Source: Planomonospora parontospora (lineage in GTDB: Bacteria > Actinomycetota > Actinomycetes > Streptosporangiales > Streptosporangiaceae). From it: DNA of 64,000 bases. The position numbers and the translations under genes are program-made. The stretch covers positions 1 through 64,000 of the forward strand of contig BMQD01000026.1 in NCBI GenBank assembly GCA_014647935.1, given 5' to 3'. Below the pieces are notes generated by a model. It was not told the DNA's origin, did no database searches, and saw only the letters and a list, made by a program, of their open reading frames with translations. Below, piece by piece: positions 16,552 to 28,364 of this stretch; within the stretch, counting starts at the first letter, position 1; the number at the start of each line of letters is the position of its first letter.

Positions 16552-17688
16552 ATGCTCACGTCCGAGCTCCTGTGGGAGCACAGCGAGGCGCCCGTGCGGG
16601 CGCTGCGCGACGAGATCCGCGAGATCCTCGCCTCCGCGCCGATCGCGGAGGCCCGGCGGCGGCGCGATCCGCGGCCCGTCCACCGGGCGCTCGGCCGGGC
16701 GGGACTGCTCGCGCCGCAGTGGCCGGTGGAGTACGGCGGCCGGGGCGTGAGCCACGTGACCGCCGCGGTGCTGGTCGAGGAACTGGCCATGCACGACGTG
16801 CCGGACCTGCTGCACACGCTGACCGTGTCGATCGTCGGCACGACGCTGCTCAACTGCGCCGGCCCGGAGATGCGGGCCCGGCACCTGCCGGGCTTCGCGG
16901 CGGGCACGTCCTTCGGCTGCGTGCTGTTCAGCGAGCCGCACGCGGGCTCGGACCTGTCGGTGCTGTCCACCCGGGCGGTCCGGCACGGCGACGGCTACCG
17001 GCTGCACGGCACCAAGACGCACTCCATCTTCGCCAGGCTCGCCGACCACGCCCTCTGCCTGGCCCGAGACGACGACGACGCACTGACCCTGTTCCTGGTC
17101 CCCCTCGCCGGCGAGGGGGTCCGGATCGAACCGATCCCGGCCCTTATGGACGACGACTTCCACGAGGTGACGCTGGACGGCGTCGAGGTGGGGCCCGGCG
17201 ACGTCGTGGGCGAGCCCGGCCAGGGCTGGGCCATCGTCGTCCGGACGCTGGCCTACGAGCGGACCGGTCTGGACTACTACGTCAAGGCGCTGCGCTGGCA
17301 TCGCGCCGCCACCGCCGCCACCGGGCGGCTGCGGGGCGGGATCGGCCAGCACGACGCGATCGGGCTGGCCCGGCTCAACGCCCGCCTCGTCGCGGCGGGC
17401 ACGCTGGTCCGGCGGGTGCTGACCCGGCTGGACCGGGGCGAGCTCAACGAGGACGAGGCGGCGGCCGCCAAGTGGTACACCACCGAGCTGGCCGCCGAGA
17501 TCGCCTGGTGGGCGGCCGAGCGCGGCGCCGACCAGGCGATGATCGCCGGGGAGGACGGCGTCGCCGACCCGCTCGACGTGGCGGCGCGCGAGGCTCCGGG
17601 GATGCGGATCTCCGGCGGGACCTCGGAGATGATGCTGGAGACGCTGGCCCGCCTGCGCCTCGACTCGGGTGCGGAGGTGCGGCCGTGA
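16552..17688 (+). CDS. acyl-CoA dehydrogenase family protein (subunit 1)
   Basis: 378 residues, starting after GGGAGG. It shows the family's N-terminal helical part, then FSEPHAGSDLS (flavin/substrate-binding segment) and the C-terminal RISGGTSEMM. A Glu in LAYERTGL fits the helix-G catalytic position used by the isovaleryl/long-chain dehydrogenases. It would introduce an alpha,beta double bond into an acyl or aminoacyl thioester with FAD. It sits directly after the NRPS genes and before a second, more divergent homologue, as in heteromeric dehydrogenases. The substrate may be a PCP-bound residue or a starter acyl group; this is inference. Confidence 0.85.
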   Translation: MLTSELLWEHSEAPVRALRDEIREILASAPIAEARRRRDPRPVHRALGRAGLLAPQWPVEYGGRGVSHVTAAVLVEELAMHDVPDLLHTLTVSIVGTTLLNCAGPEMRARHLPGFAAGTSFGCVLFSEPHAGSDLSVLSTRAVRHGDGYRLHGTKTHSIFARLADHALCLARDDDDALTLFLVPLAGEGVRIEPIPALMDDDFHEVTLDGVEVGPGDVVGEPGQGWAIVVRTLAYERTGLDYYVKALRWHRAATAATGRLRGGIGQHDAIGLARLNARLVAAGTLVRRVLTRLDRGELNEDEAAAAKWYTTELAAEIAWWAAERGADQAMIAGEDGVADPLDVAAREAPGMRISGGTSEMMLETLARLRLDSGAEVRP

Positions 17689-17755
17689 CCGCGCCCTCGG
17701 ACGGGACCGGCCGCGGGCGCCCGCGGCCGGGGGACGATCTGCGCGGGGAGGCGCG

Positions 17756-18856
17756 ATGACCGCGATGGAGCCGATGACCGGCGAGTGGTGGACCGAGTGG
17801 GAGGAGGAGGACCCGCTCTTCCGCCAGCTCCGCCTGACCGTGCGGCAGGCGCTGCTGGACGGCGGCGGGAGCCCGCAGCAGGCGTGGGAGGCCCTGACCG
17901 ACGTCGGCGCCTGGGAGTTCGGGGTGCCGCTGGAGCGCGGCGGCCTGGAGCTGGGGCACGCCGTGGTGAGCATGCTGTGCGAGGAGGTCGGCGGCTCGAT
18001 GCAGCCGCTGCCCCTGCTCGGCACGCTCGTCACCCTGGACCTGCTCGCCGCCGTGCCCGACCGCGCCGGACTGCTCGACCGGATCAGGGCGGGCGGGCTC
18101 CCGGTGCCGATCCCCGGCCGCCTGCCGGGGCTGGAGGGCTGCCTGTCCACCGGCCTGGTCTGGCGGCCGGACCCGGGCGGGGACGGCGGCCTGCTCTCCG
18201 GCACGGCGGGCCCCTTCTCGGTGGGGGTCGAGCCGGGCGCGCTGCTGCTGCTCGCCGAGACCTCCGACGGCCCCCAGGTGAGCCTGGTCACCCTGCCCGG
18301 CACGGGTGTGGAACTGCGCGAGCTGGCCGACCGGGGCGGCGGCCCGGCCGCGGCGGCGGCCCTCACCGGCGTCCGGGTGCCCGCGGAGGCGGTGCTGCTG
18401 CGCGGCCGCGAGGCGGAGCGGGCGCTGGCCCGCGTGGGCCTGCGCGGCGCCGTCTACCAGGCGGCGCTCCTGATGGGACTCGCCGCGGCCACGCTCACGG
18501 CGGTGGTGGAACGCGTCCGCGGCCGCCGGCAGTTCGGCCAGCCGCTGTCCAGGCACCAGGCGCCGCGGCTGCGGGTGGCAGGGCTGCTGGCCCGGCTCGA
18601 CGCCGTGCGCTGGGCCGTCGCCGACGCCGCCAGGTCCCTGGACCGGGGGGTGCTCGGATCCGCGGACGCGGCCGGCCTGCTCGCCCTGACCGCCGAGACG
18701 GCCCTGGACGTCACGCGCGACGCCGTGCACCTGCACGGCGCGTCCGGGCTGGCCCGCGACTCGGTGGTGGCGTCGTGCTACCGGAGGGTCGCCTGGGAGG
18801 CGCTGCGCGGCGGCCGGCCGACGATGCTCTGGGAGACCGCCGCGGGCGGCGGCTGA
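17756..18856 (+). CDS. acyl-CoA dehydrogenase family protein (subunit 2, probably non-catalytic)
   Basis: About 366 residues. The ATG at 17756 follows GGGGAGG, which decides the start. The C-terminal half carries RRQFGQPLSRHQ and LHGASGLARD, typical of acyl-CoA dehydrogenases. Neither usual catalytic Glu position is clear: helix G reads RGAVYQ and the C-terminal GT-x-E segment is absent. Such divergent partners occur in alpha2beta2 enzymes where only one subunit is catalytic. It follows subunit 1 by 67 bases, so co-transcription is likely. Confidence 0.8.
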   Translation: MTAMEPMTGEWWTEWEEEDPLFRQLRLTVRQALLDGGGSPQQAWEALTDVGAWEFGVPLERGGLELGHAVVSMLCEEVGGSMQPLPLLGTLVTLDLLAAVPDRAGLLDRIRAGGLPVPIPGRLPGLEGCLSTGLVWRPDPGGDGGLLSGTAGPFSVGVEPGALLLLAETSDGPQVSLVTLPGTGVELRELADRGGGPAAAAALTGVRVPAEAVLLRGREAERALARVGLRGAVYQAALLMGLAAATLTAVVERVRGRRQFGQPLSRHQAPRLRVAGLLARLDAVRWAVADAARSLDRGVLGSADAAGLLALTAETALDVTRDAVHLHGASGLARDSVVASCYRRVAWEALRGGRPTMLWETAAGGG

Positions 18857-18987
18857 CGTCACGCGGACGGACCGGCCCGTCACGCGTCCGGCGGGCCGGA
18901 GTGGTCGAGGCCGAGGGCGGCGGCTGACGTCACGCGGATGAACCGGCCCCGTCACGCGTCCGGCGGGCCGGAGTAGGCGAGGCCGAG
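18845..18987. repeat. 71/72-bp tandem duplication at the junction of convergent genes
   Basis: Copy 1 is 18845-18915 and copy 2 is 18916-18987, with only a few differences (GACGGACC/GATGAACC, GTGGTCG/GTAGGCG). Copy 1 contains the stop of the dehydrogenase; copy 2 contains the C-terminal codons and stop of the TetR gene on the other strand. The duplication therefore spans both gene ends. Confidence 0.9.
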
Positions 18988-19674
18988 GGCGGCGGCCAGG
19001 TCGCGCAGGCATTCTTCGAAGACGGGCTCCATGTCGGTGTAGGCGAAGTCCAGCTGGTGCAGGACCTCCATGCACAGCAGGCCGTACAGCCGGATCCAGC
19101 ACGACAGGAAGACGTGGGCGGCCTCGGGCGGCAGCCGCCCCCCGATGGCGGCGGAGTAGGCGGTCAGCTGCTCCCGCAGGGACGCGGGCAGGCCGGCCGG
19201 GTCGGGGACGGGGAACGGCCGCGTCCGCCACAGCTCGACGGTCAGATCCAGCAGGACCTGCTCGAACCGCAGGGCGGCCCGGTGGCGCGCCGAGTCCGGC
19301 CGCCGGTCGGGTGGGGCGATCGGGCTGGCGAAGATCCAGCCGAACTCGGCCGGGTGGGCGGTGGCCCAGGCGCGCATGGCGCGGCAGGCGGCCAGCATGC
19401 GGTCGCCGGTCGGCGCGCCGGGGCGGGCGTCGCGGGCCTGTTCCATCGCGGCGGCCAGTTCGCGGAAGAAGCCGGCGGTCACCGCGCCGACCAGCTCGTC
19501 GTGTCCGGCGTAGTAGTGGTAGAGGGCCGGGCCGCTCATGCCGACCCGCCGGGCGACCGCGTTGACGGTCACCGCGGCCGAGCCCTGCTCGACCAGCAGC
19601 TTGCGCGCGGCCGCGTGGATCTCCTCCAGGGTGGCCTGGCGCAGCCTCTCCCGTCTGCCGGTGCTCGCGGACAT
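18952..19674 (-). CDS. TetR-family repressor
   Basis: 240 residues. The N-terminal HTH is clear (TLEEIHAAARKLLVEQGSAAV, then VARRVGMSGPALYHYYAGHDELV). The ligand-binding part contains HPAEFGWIFASP and resembles WHG/TetR_C_13-type domains. The start is set by GAGGAG upstream of the ATG at 19674. It is divergent from a small membrane gene and a siderophore-interacting protein, with a 35-bp palindrome between, so it probably represses that operon and itself. Confidence 0.88.
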   Translation of the reverse strand: MSASTGRRERLRQATLEEIHAAARKLLVEQGSAAVTVNAVARRVGMSGPALYHYYAGHDELVGAVTAGFFRELAAAMEQARDARPGAPTGDRMLAACRAMRAWATAHPAEFGWIFASPIAPPDRRPDSARHRAALRFEQVLLDLTVELWRTRPFPVPDPAGLPASLREQLTAYSAAIGGRLPPEAAHVFLSCWIRLYGLLCMEVLHQLDFAYTDMEPVFEECLRDLAAALGLAYSGPPDA

Positions 19675-19731
19675 CGTCACTCCTCTTGTCGATCCCTCGG
19701 CTGCCGTTGACATCTTAGGGCATCTATGTTT

Positions 19732-19766
19732 CCTTAGTGACTCTAAATAATCTAGAGCCATTAAGG
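19732..19766. promoter_or_regulatory. 35-bp imperfect palindrome, probable TetR operator
   Basis: Arms of 14 bp (CCTTAGTGACTCTA and TAGAGCCATTAAGG) match at 12 of 14 positions around a 7-nt centre AATAATC. The right arm runs into the ribosome-binding site of the 39-residue membrane protein, so bound repressor would block its expression. The stretch is far richer in A/T than its surroundings. Confidence 0.8.
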
Positions 19767-19773
19767 AGAGAGT

Positions 19774-19893
19774 GTGGAGTCTCATCCGTGGTGGACCGTT
19801 CTCGCGGTGACGTTGACGGTGACGGTGCTGGTCGCGGCCGTGTGGTGGGGGCTGTCCAGGGCGGCCCACGTCCGGCGGCGTAAGGACACCTGA
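19774..19893 (+). CDS. 39-residue single-pass membrane protein
   Basis: GTG start (19774) seven bases after AAGGAG, stop TGA at 19891-19893, one base before the ATG of the siderophore-interacting protein. The product begins MESHPWW, has one hydrophobic segment (about residues 9-26, rich in Val, Leu, Thr) and ends in a basic tail (HVRRRKDT), giving an N-out/C-in orientation by the positive-inside rule. Too short for family assignment. Position suggests a small membrane partner of the reductase or of an uptake system. Confidence 0.7.
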   Translation: MESHPWWTVLAVTLTVTVLVAAVWWGLSRAAHVRRRKDT

Positions 19894-19894
19894 C

Positions 19895-20638
19895 ATGGCC
19901 CGCACGATGCGCGACCGCCTGTTCGGCAAGTACGCCATGGAGGCGACCGTCACCGTCGCCGAGCAGGTCACCCCCGCCATGCGCCGGATCCGGCTGGAGA
20001 CCGACCGGCCCGTCGCCTTCCCCTACACCCCGGGCCAGCACATCAGGATCCAGCTGAAGGACCCGCTGTCGGTGTCGGGCATCCTGCGCCCGGCCGAGAC
20101 GCTGCGCACCTACACGATCTGGGAGCTCGGTCCCGACCGGAAGGCGATCGAGTTGCGCGTCCACCTGTACGCCGGCGACGGCATCGGCCTGACGTGGGCG
20201 CGGACGGCCCGGCCCGGCGACCGGACGGTCTTCTGGTGGCCGCAGGGCGACTTCTTCACCCGTGAGGCGGCTTACCACGTGTTCATCGGGGAGGAGACCG
20301 CCGGCGCCGCCTTCGGGCCGATGATCCGGGCCCTGGGCGCCTCGGCCGAGGTGTACGGCGTCCTGGAGGGCGAGTCCCCCGAGCACGACCTGCCCCTGCC
20401 CGGGGCGCGGCCGCTGCGCCGCGTCCACCGCCGCGGCGCCCCCGCCGTCTCCTCCCGGGTGCTGCTCGAAGCCGTGGCCGAGCTCGACCTGCCGGGCAAC
20501 GCGGGGGCCGCCTACGTGGCCGGCGAGGCCAGGACCTGCCAGATGGTGCGCGACTTCCTGGTGCGCGAGCGCAACTGGCCGCGGGCCTCGGTCAGGACCA
20601 AGCCGTTCTGGGCCCCGGGCAAGCGGGGCCTGCACTGA
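19895..20638 (+). CDS. siderophore-interacting protein (FAD-binding ferric-siderophore reductase, ViuB-like)
   Basis: 247 residues. FAD domain with RTYTIWE near the R-x-Y-T flavin motif, followed by the SIP domain with GEETAGAAFGPMI, AGEARTCQMVRDFL and the family's typical end RTKPFWAPGKRG. These enzymes reduce ferric siderophores in the cytoplasm to release iron. It is the second gene of the TetR-controlled pair. No siderophore synthesis genes are certain nearby, so it may serve imported siderophores or be a flavin reductase recruited to another use. Confidence 0.85.
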   Translation: MARTMRDRLFGKYAMEATVTVAEQVTPAMRRIRLETDRPVAFPYTPGQHIRIQLKDPLSVSGILRPAETLRTYTIWELGPDRKAIELRVHLYAGDGIGLTWARTARPGDRTVFWWPQGDFFTREAAYHVFIGEETAGAAFGPMIRALGASAEVYGVLEGESPEHDLPLPGARPLRRVHRRGAPAVSSRVLLEAVAELDLPGNAGAAYVAGEARTCQMVRDFLVRERNWPRASVRTKPFWAPGKRGLH

Positions 20639-20653
20639 CAGTGAGGATGCAAG

Positions 20654-20710
20654 TGAGCGCCTCCCGGTGGAGTCCGGCCGGACCCGCCGGCCCCGTCCGG
20701 GAGGCGCTCA
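20654..20710. terminator. 14-bp perfect inverted repeat after the SIP gene
   Basis: TGAGCGCCTCCCGG (20654-20667) pairs perfectly with CCGGGAGGCGCTCA (20697-20710) around a 29-nt loop that itself can fold (CCGGCCGG). It starts 15 bases after the SIP stop. No T-tract; likely terminator or mRNA-stabilising hairpin. Confidence 0.5.
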
Positions 20711-20787
20711 TCCGCACCCACCGGACGCGCTCCCCACACACCCGCTCACCCCGCTCGCACCTGGACTCCCAGGCAGAAAGGCCTCCC

Positions 20788-21222
20788 ATGCGCCTCCCCC
20801 GTCTCCTGATCACCTTCGTCGCGGCGACCACGACGGTCAGCGCCGTGCTCGCCGACCTCGTCATCCCCGACCTGGCGGCGCAGCACGCCTTCAACCCGGG
20901 CTGGCCGCCCCACGCCAAGTTCCACGACGCCCAGTACATGGTGATGACCGTGCTCCTCGGCCTCATCGGCCTGACCCTCGCGCTGCGGCAGGGCCGGAAC
21001 GCGCTGCTGCACGCCGCCGCCGTCCTGTCCGTCCCGTGGGTCGGCATGATCGGCGCGCTGCTGTTCCCCGGCACCGCCGCATACGACCCGGAGTTCGCCG
21101 ACCGGACCGTCTTCGTCCTCGGCCTGCACGGGCAGGTGTTCATGGCGGTCGTCCTCCTGCTCGTCCTGCTCGGCGCGGCGGCGGCGGCCCGGCGGACGCC
21201 CGCCGGGCCCGCCTCTCCGTGA
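20788..21222 (+). CDS. four-helix integral membrane protein, unknown function
   Basis: 144 residues from ATG 20788. Hydrophobic segments lie at about 5-25, 50-70, 78-98 and 112-135. The segment HAFNPGWPPHAKFHDAQYM is conserved in a family of small actinobacterial membrane proteins of unknown role (I believe DUF6640). No catalytic motif is seen. It is downstream of the SIP gene but separated by a hairpin, so it may be a separate unit. Confidence 0.7.
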   Translation: MRLPRLLITFVAATTTVSAVLADLVIPDLAAQHAFNPGWPPHAKFHDAQYMVMTVLLGLIGLTLALRQGRNALLHAAAVLSVPWVGMIGALLFPGTAAYDPEFADRTVFVLGLHGQVFMAVVLLLVLLGAAAAARRTPAGPASP

Positions 21223-21270
21223 ACCGGCGCTCCCCGAGGAGCCCCGGTGGCAGAGGCCCCGCCGGAGCCG

Positions 21271-24746
<3,476 letters not shown>

Positions 24747-24873
24747 CGGCGCCTCCCCGCGCCCGGGCCCGTGCCGCGGGGCTCTCCGGGAGCCTCCGCG
24801 GCGCGGTCGCCCTCTGCACCGGCCCCGGACTCTTCCCGGACATCCGCGTTCTCCGGGTGCCTCCGCGGCGCGG

Positions 24874-25581
24874 TCACTCCGGCGGCCGGCCGTTCCGCCC
24901 CGAGTCGATGACCGGGTTGATGAGCCGGGCCGCCATCGCCTTGCGGACCGAGTCCACCCGCGAGACGGCGCCGAGCTTGGCGTAGATGTTGGACAGGTGG
25001 CGCTTCACCGTGGCCTCGGTGATGCCGAGCCTGGTGGCGATCTGGGAGTTGGAGTAGGCGTCGGCGGTCAGCCGCAGCACCTCCATCTCCCGCGCCGACA
25101 GCGGCCGGCCGCCCCCCTCGGTCTGCTCCCCGTGGCCCAGCGTCTCGCGCGACACCGACAGCAGCACGTTGCGCGGGCTCTGGTGGACGGCGTGCAGGGC
25201 CGCGATCAGCTGGTCGCGGGCGATGTTCTTGACGAGGTAGGCGGCCGCCCCGCAGTCGAGGAGCTCCTGCACGATCCTGGAGTTCTGGTGCATCGTCAGG
25301 ACGATGACCGTCGCCTCGGGGCAGACCTGCCGGAGCCGGCTGACGACCGCCCGGGCCCCGGGCCCCGGCATCTCGACGTCCACGATGACGATGTCCGGCC
25401 GCAGGACCGGCACCAACGCGAGGACCTTGTCCCCGTCGGCCGCCTGCCCCACGACCTGGAAGGCCGGGTCGGTCTGGATCAGCTCCGCCAGGCCGTCCCG
25501 GAACAGGGTGTGGTCGTCCGCCAGCACCACCCTGATCCGCCGCTCATCCGGATCGGTCAACGTCTCCCGCCCTCTCCTCAC
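24874..25581 (-). CDS. NarL/FixJ-type response regulator
   Basis: 235 residues. Receiver domain with LADDH acidic pair, phospho-acceptor Asp in VIVDVEMP, Thr in VLTMH and Lys in LVKN; C-terminal LuxR-type HTH (LSAREMEVLRLTADAYSNSQIATRLGITEATVKRHL). The start is either ATG 25581 or TTG 25560; both overlap the kinase gene. It forms a two-component pair with the preceding kinase. Confidence 0.93.
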   Translation of the reverse strand: MRRGRETLTDPDERRIRVVLADDHTLFRDGLAELIQTDPAFQVVGQAADGDKVLALVPVLRPDIVIVDVEMPGPGARAVVSRLRQVCPEATVIVLTMHQNSRIVQELLDCGAAAYLVKNIARDQLIAALHAVHQSPRNVLLSVSRETLGHGEQTEGGGRPLSAREMEVLRLTADAYSNSQIATRLGITEATVKRHLSNIYAKLGAVSRVDSVRKAMAARLINPVIDSGRNGRPPE

Positions 25582-26722
25582 CGGTGACGGCGTCCTCCGC
25601 CTCCGGTCTGCTCCACGGCCCCAGGGCCGGGTCCTCCCCCAGCGGCACCAGCACCTCGACGGTCGTCCCCTCCCCCACCCGGCTCGACAGGTTGACGGTG
25701 CCGCCGAGCAGCGCGGCCCGCTCCCGCATCGACGTCAGTCCTCCGCCGCTGCGCGCCGCCCGCGTCGCCGTCACGTCGAACCCGCATCCGCGGTCGCTGA
25801 CCGCCGCGCGCAGCACGCCGTCCCGCCCCTCGACCTCCACGTGGATCTCCGCGGTGCCCGAGTGCAGCAGCGCGTTGCGCACCGCCTCCCTGAGCAGGAT
25901 GTAGATCTCCTCCCGGACCTCCCAGGGGAGGCTCGGCTCGCCGCCGGTCGTGGTCAGCGTGGTGCGGGTGGAGCGCGGGACCGTGATGCGCAGGTACTTG
26001 CCGAGCGCGGCCTCCAGGCTGTCGTCGCCGACCCGCTCCCACAGGTCCGCCGAGAGCCGCCGGGTGCCCTGCAGCCCCTCGTTGATCGCCTGCCGGGCCA
26101 TCGCCAGGTTGGCGGCCGCGCGCTCGGGGTCGTCGCCCTGGTAGACCTCGTAGAGGTCGAGCTGCTGCAGCGCCACGCCCATCCCGTGGGCGATCCGGTC
26201 ATGGAGGTCACGCGCGATCCGGTGGCGCTCGTCCTGGTGGGCCGAGAGCAGCTTGGCGAGCAGGAAGTTGACGTAGGGCACCGACCCGACGGCGAGCCGC
26301 ACCATGATGGCCCGCTGCAGGTCCAGGCCGATGGTCACCGTCCGCTCCTGCGCGTCCAGGCCGTCCCGCGCGGCGAGCCTGCGGGCGAGGACCGGGAAGG
26401 CGGCCTCGAACATGAGGGCGGCCGCGAGGAGCGACTGCGTCGGGTGCACGCCCTGCTGCGCGCGGGTGGCGCCGATCTCCATGCTGAGGGGGAGCGACAG
26501 GGCGTCCTCCTCCGGAGGGGCACCGCTGCGGCGGGCCAGCACGTCGTCGACGACCAGGCCCGCCTGCCGGACGAGCTGCTCGACCACCGTCTCGTCGCTC
26601 AGCACGACGCTTCCCGCGGAGCTCAGCAGCGACCGGTAGGAGGCCACGACCTCGGCGTGAACGGCTTCCCTGTCATAACCGGGCTCCTCCCCATCGGAAC
26701 TCTCGTCGTCGCGCAGCGCCAT
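25544..26722 (-). CDS. cytoplasmic NarL-type sensor histidine kinase
   Basis: About 392 residues from ATG 26722, preceded by GAGG; an upstream in-frame ATG at 26782 has no such site. The H-box ERHRIARDLHD (HisKA_3) and the ATP-binding part (REAVRNALLHS, DRGCGFD, GGLTSMRERAALLGG) are clear. No membrane segment is seen, so the N-terminal ~180 residues, unlike known sensor domains, must sense an internal signal or partner. It is coupled to the response regulator. Its promoter lacks the cluster motif. Confidence 0.9.
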   Translation of the reverse strand: MALRDDESSDGEEPGYDREAVHAEVVASYRSLLSSAGSVVLSDETVVEQLVRQAGLVVDDVLARRSGAPPEEDALSLPLSMEIGATRAQQGVHPTQSLLAAALMFEAAFPVLARRLAARDGLDAQERTVTIGLDLQRAIMVRLAVGSVPYVNFLLAKLLSAHQDERHRIARDLHDRIAHGMGVALQQLDLYEVYQGDDPERAAANLAMARQAINEGLQGTRRLSADLWERVGDDSLEAALGKYLRITVPRSTRTTLTTTGGEPSLPWEVREEIYILLREAVRNALLHSGTAEIHVEVEGRDGVLRAAVSDRGCGFDVTATRAARSGGGLTSMRERAALLGGTVNLSSRVGEGTTVEVLVPLGEDPALGPWSRPEAEDAVTGEERAGDVDRSG

Positions 26723-26952
26723 CCCACACCTCGACACTAGGGAGCAGTTCCGCCCGTTTACCGGGATCATTACATTAATCACAAAACATGCTTAAAACGC
26801 AGATAGTACGAAGTTCCGTGAAGTCCGGCAAGCGAGCACTCCGGATGTTCGAAGGTGTTTCGAAATCGGCACTTGTCGGCAAGAGAGATAAAACCGTACA
26901 TGATCGTAATCATCTGGTCGACTTCGGCGGACCTCCACTAGGGTGGGGCCTC
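26723..26952. promoter_or_regulatory. AT-rich divergent control region, with leaderless-type promoter
   Basis: This 230-base gap is much richer in A/T than the surrounding DNA. It separates the kinase from the winged-helix gene. It contains paired TTCGAA boxes (TTCGAAGGTGTTTCGAA) and a good -10 box TAGGGT (26939-26944) only 8 bases before the GTG of the next gene, indicating a leaderless mRNA. Confidence 0.55.
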
Positions 26953-28032
26953 GTGCCGATCATCACCCCGCAGCGCGCCCGGCTGATGCGCGCCCGGGCG
27001 CAGGGGCTGGCCGGCGGCGTCAGGGGCGGCGACGTGGCGGAGGTCGTCGGCCGCGCCTTCGCGATCCAGGCTCAGGACGCCGAGGCCGCCGCCCTCGGCC
27101 TGCGGGCCCGCGGCGCGCGGATCACCCGGAGGGACGTCTCAGCCGCGTACGGCTCCGCCCTCGTCCGCGGCTGGTTCATGCGCGGCACGCTGCACGCGGT
27201 GGCGGCGCACGACGCCAGGTGGCTGCTGGGACTGCTCGGGCCGGTCTTCCTGGCGGCGAGCCGCCGCCGGTACGCCGAGCTCGGCCTGGACGAGCGGCTC
27301 CAGGAGCGCGCCGAGGGCCTGATCACCGAGGCCGTGGGCGCGGACGGGCCGCTCACCCGCGCCGAGCTCACGGCCCGGCTGGCGGGTCTCGGGGTGCCCC
27401 CGACCGGCCAGGCCGCCTTCCACCTCATCCGCCGCACGGCGCTGCGCGGGCGGATCTGCCACGGCCCGGAGCGCGCGGGCGAGGCGACGTTCGCCCTCCT
27501 CGACGACCTGGTCCCGCCCGGCGGCCCTCCGCCGCCGGCCCGCGAGGCCGCGGCCGAACTGGCCCGCCGGTACCTCGCCGCGTACGCCCCCGCCTCGGCC
27601 GGGGACTTCATCGCCTGGTCGGGCCTGCCGGCGGGCCTGGCCCGGCAGGGGTGGCACGCCCTCGAGGACGTCGCCGAGGCCGGGATCGGCGGCGAGGTGC
27701 ACGTCCTGCCCCGGACCCGGCTGGCGGAGGCGGAGGAACCGGGGCGGGAGGGGCCGCCCGACGTACGGCTGCTGCCCGCCTACGACGGCTACCTCGTGGG
27801 CTACCGGACGAGGGACCTCTCGGTGCCGGCCGCCCACGCCGGGCGCGTGTGGCCCGGCGGCGGCCAGATCCGCCCGGTCGTCCTGGCGGACGGGCTGGCG
27901 GTCGCCACCTGGACGCGCCGGGAGCGGGCCGTCGGCGTCACGCCGTTCGGACCCCTGCCGCCGGAGATCGAGTCCGGGATCGCCGAGGAGTCGGCGGACG
28001 TCGCGCGCTTCCTGGCCTCCGGGACGGTCTGA
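26953..28032 (+). CDS. winged-helix DNA-binding domain protein (HTH_42/AlkX-like)
   Basis: About 359 residues from GTG 26953. The start QRARLMRARAQGL, FAIQAQDAEAAALGLRAR, RGWFMRGTLHAVAAHDARWLL and the central PAYDGYLVGYRTR are hallmarks of the winged-helix family related to E. coli YcaQ, some of which unhook interstrand DNA cross-links. Others are of unknown function. In a biosynthetic region it could give protection from a DNA-damaging product, but this is speculative. Probably expressed from a leaderless transcript. Confidence 0.75.
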   Translation: MPIITPQRARLMRARAQGLAGGVRGGDVAEVVGRAFAIQAQDAEAAALGLRARGARITRRDVSAAYGSALVRGWFMRGTLHAVAAHDARWLLGLLGPVFLAASRRRYAELGLDERLQERAEGLITEAVGADGPLTRAELTARLAGLGVPPTGQAAFHLIRRTALRGRICHGPERAGEATFALLDDLVPPGGPPPPAREAAAELARRYLAAYAPASAGDFIAWSGLPAGLARQGWHALEDVAEAGIGGEVHVLPRTRLAEAEEPGREGPPDVRLLPAYDGYLVGYRTRDLSVPAAHAGRVWPGGGQIRPVVLADGLAVATWTRRERAVGVTPFGPLPPEIESGIAEESADVARFLASGTV

Positions 28033-28364
28033 GCCGGAACCCGCCGTACACGCCGCGCCGGAGGGCTGAGCCGGAATCCGGGCGGGACGGAGGGCTGAGC
28101 CGGAATCCGGGCGGGACGGATCGGAGCAGACCGCAGCCGGAGGGCCCCGGTCCGGAGGCCGAGCGGGGCTAACGCCGAGCGGGGCGGGCCCGCTCGTGCG
28201 GGCCCGCCCCTGCGCTTTCCGCGCCCTTCGCGTCCTCCTGCGCCTCCGTGTCCGCCGACGTCCCTCAGTGCCGGTCAGTGCCGGTCAGTGCCGGTCGGCG
28301 CCGGTCAGTGCCGGTGGGCACCGGTCGGCGCCGCTCTGCGTCCTTCAGCGTCCTTCAGCGTCCG
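28033..28364. other. 332-base gene-free region with repeats and one terminator
   Basis: No credible gene. It holds a 28-bp direct repeat (GGAGGGCTGAGCCGGAATCC... at about 28060 and 28088), an array of CAGTGCCGGT units around 28266-28320, and GTCCTTCAGC repeats near 28340. These look like decayed or slippage-prone spacer between convergent genes. Confidence 0.6.
28181..28210. terminator. 13-bp GC hairpin terminator
   Basis: GGGGCGGGCCCGC (28181-28193), loop TCGT, perfect complement (28198-28210), then TGCGCTTTCC. Lies between the convergent winged-helix and MFS genes. Confidence 0.75.

Noticed and set aside
17685-17759. 24-residue frame between the two acyl-CoA dehydrogenases with overlaps at both ends
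   Set aside because: No ribosome site of its own, no hydrophobic or conserved feature; the overlaps are likely chance in GTGA/ATGA-rich DNA.
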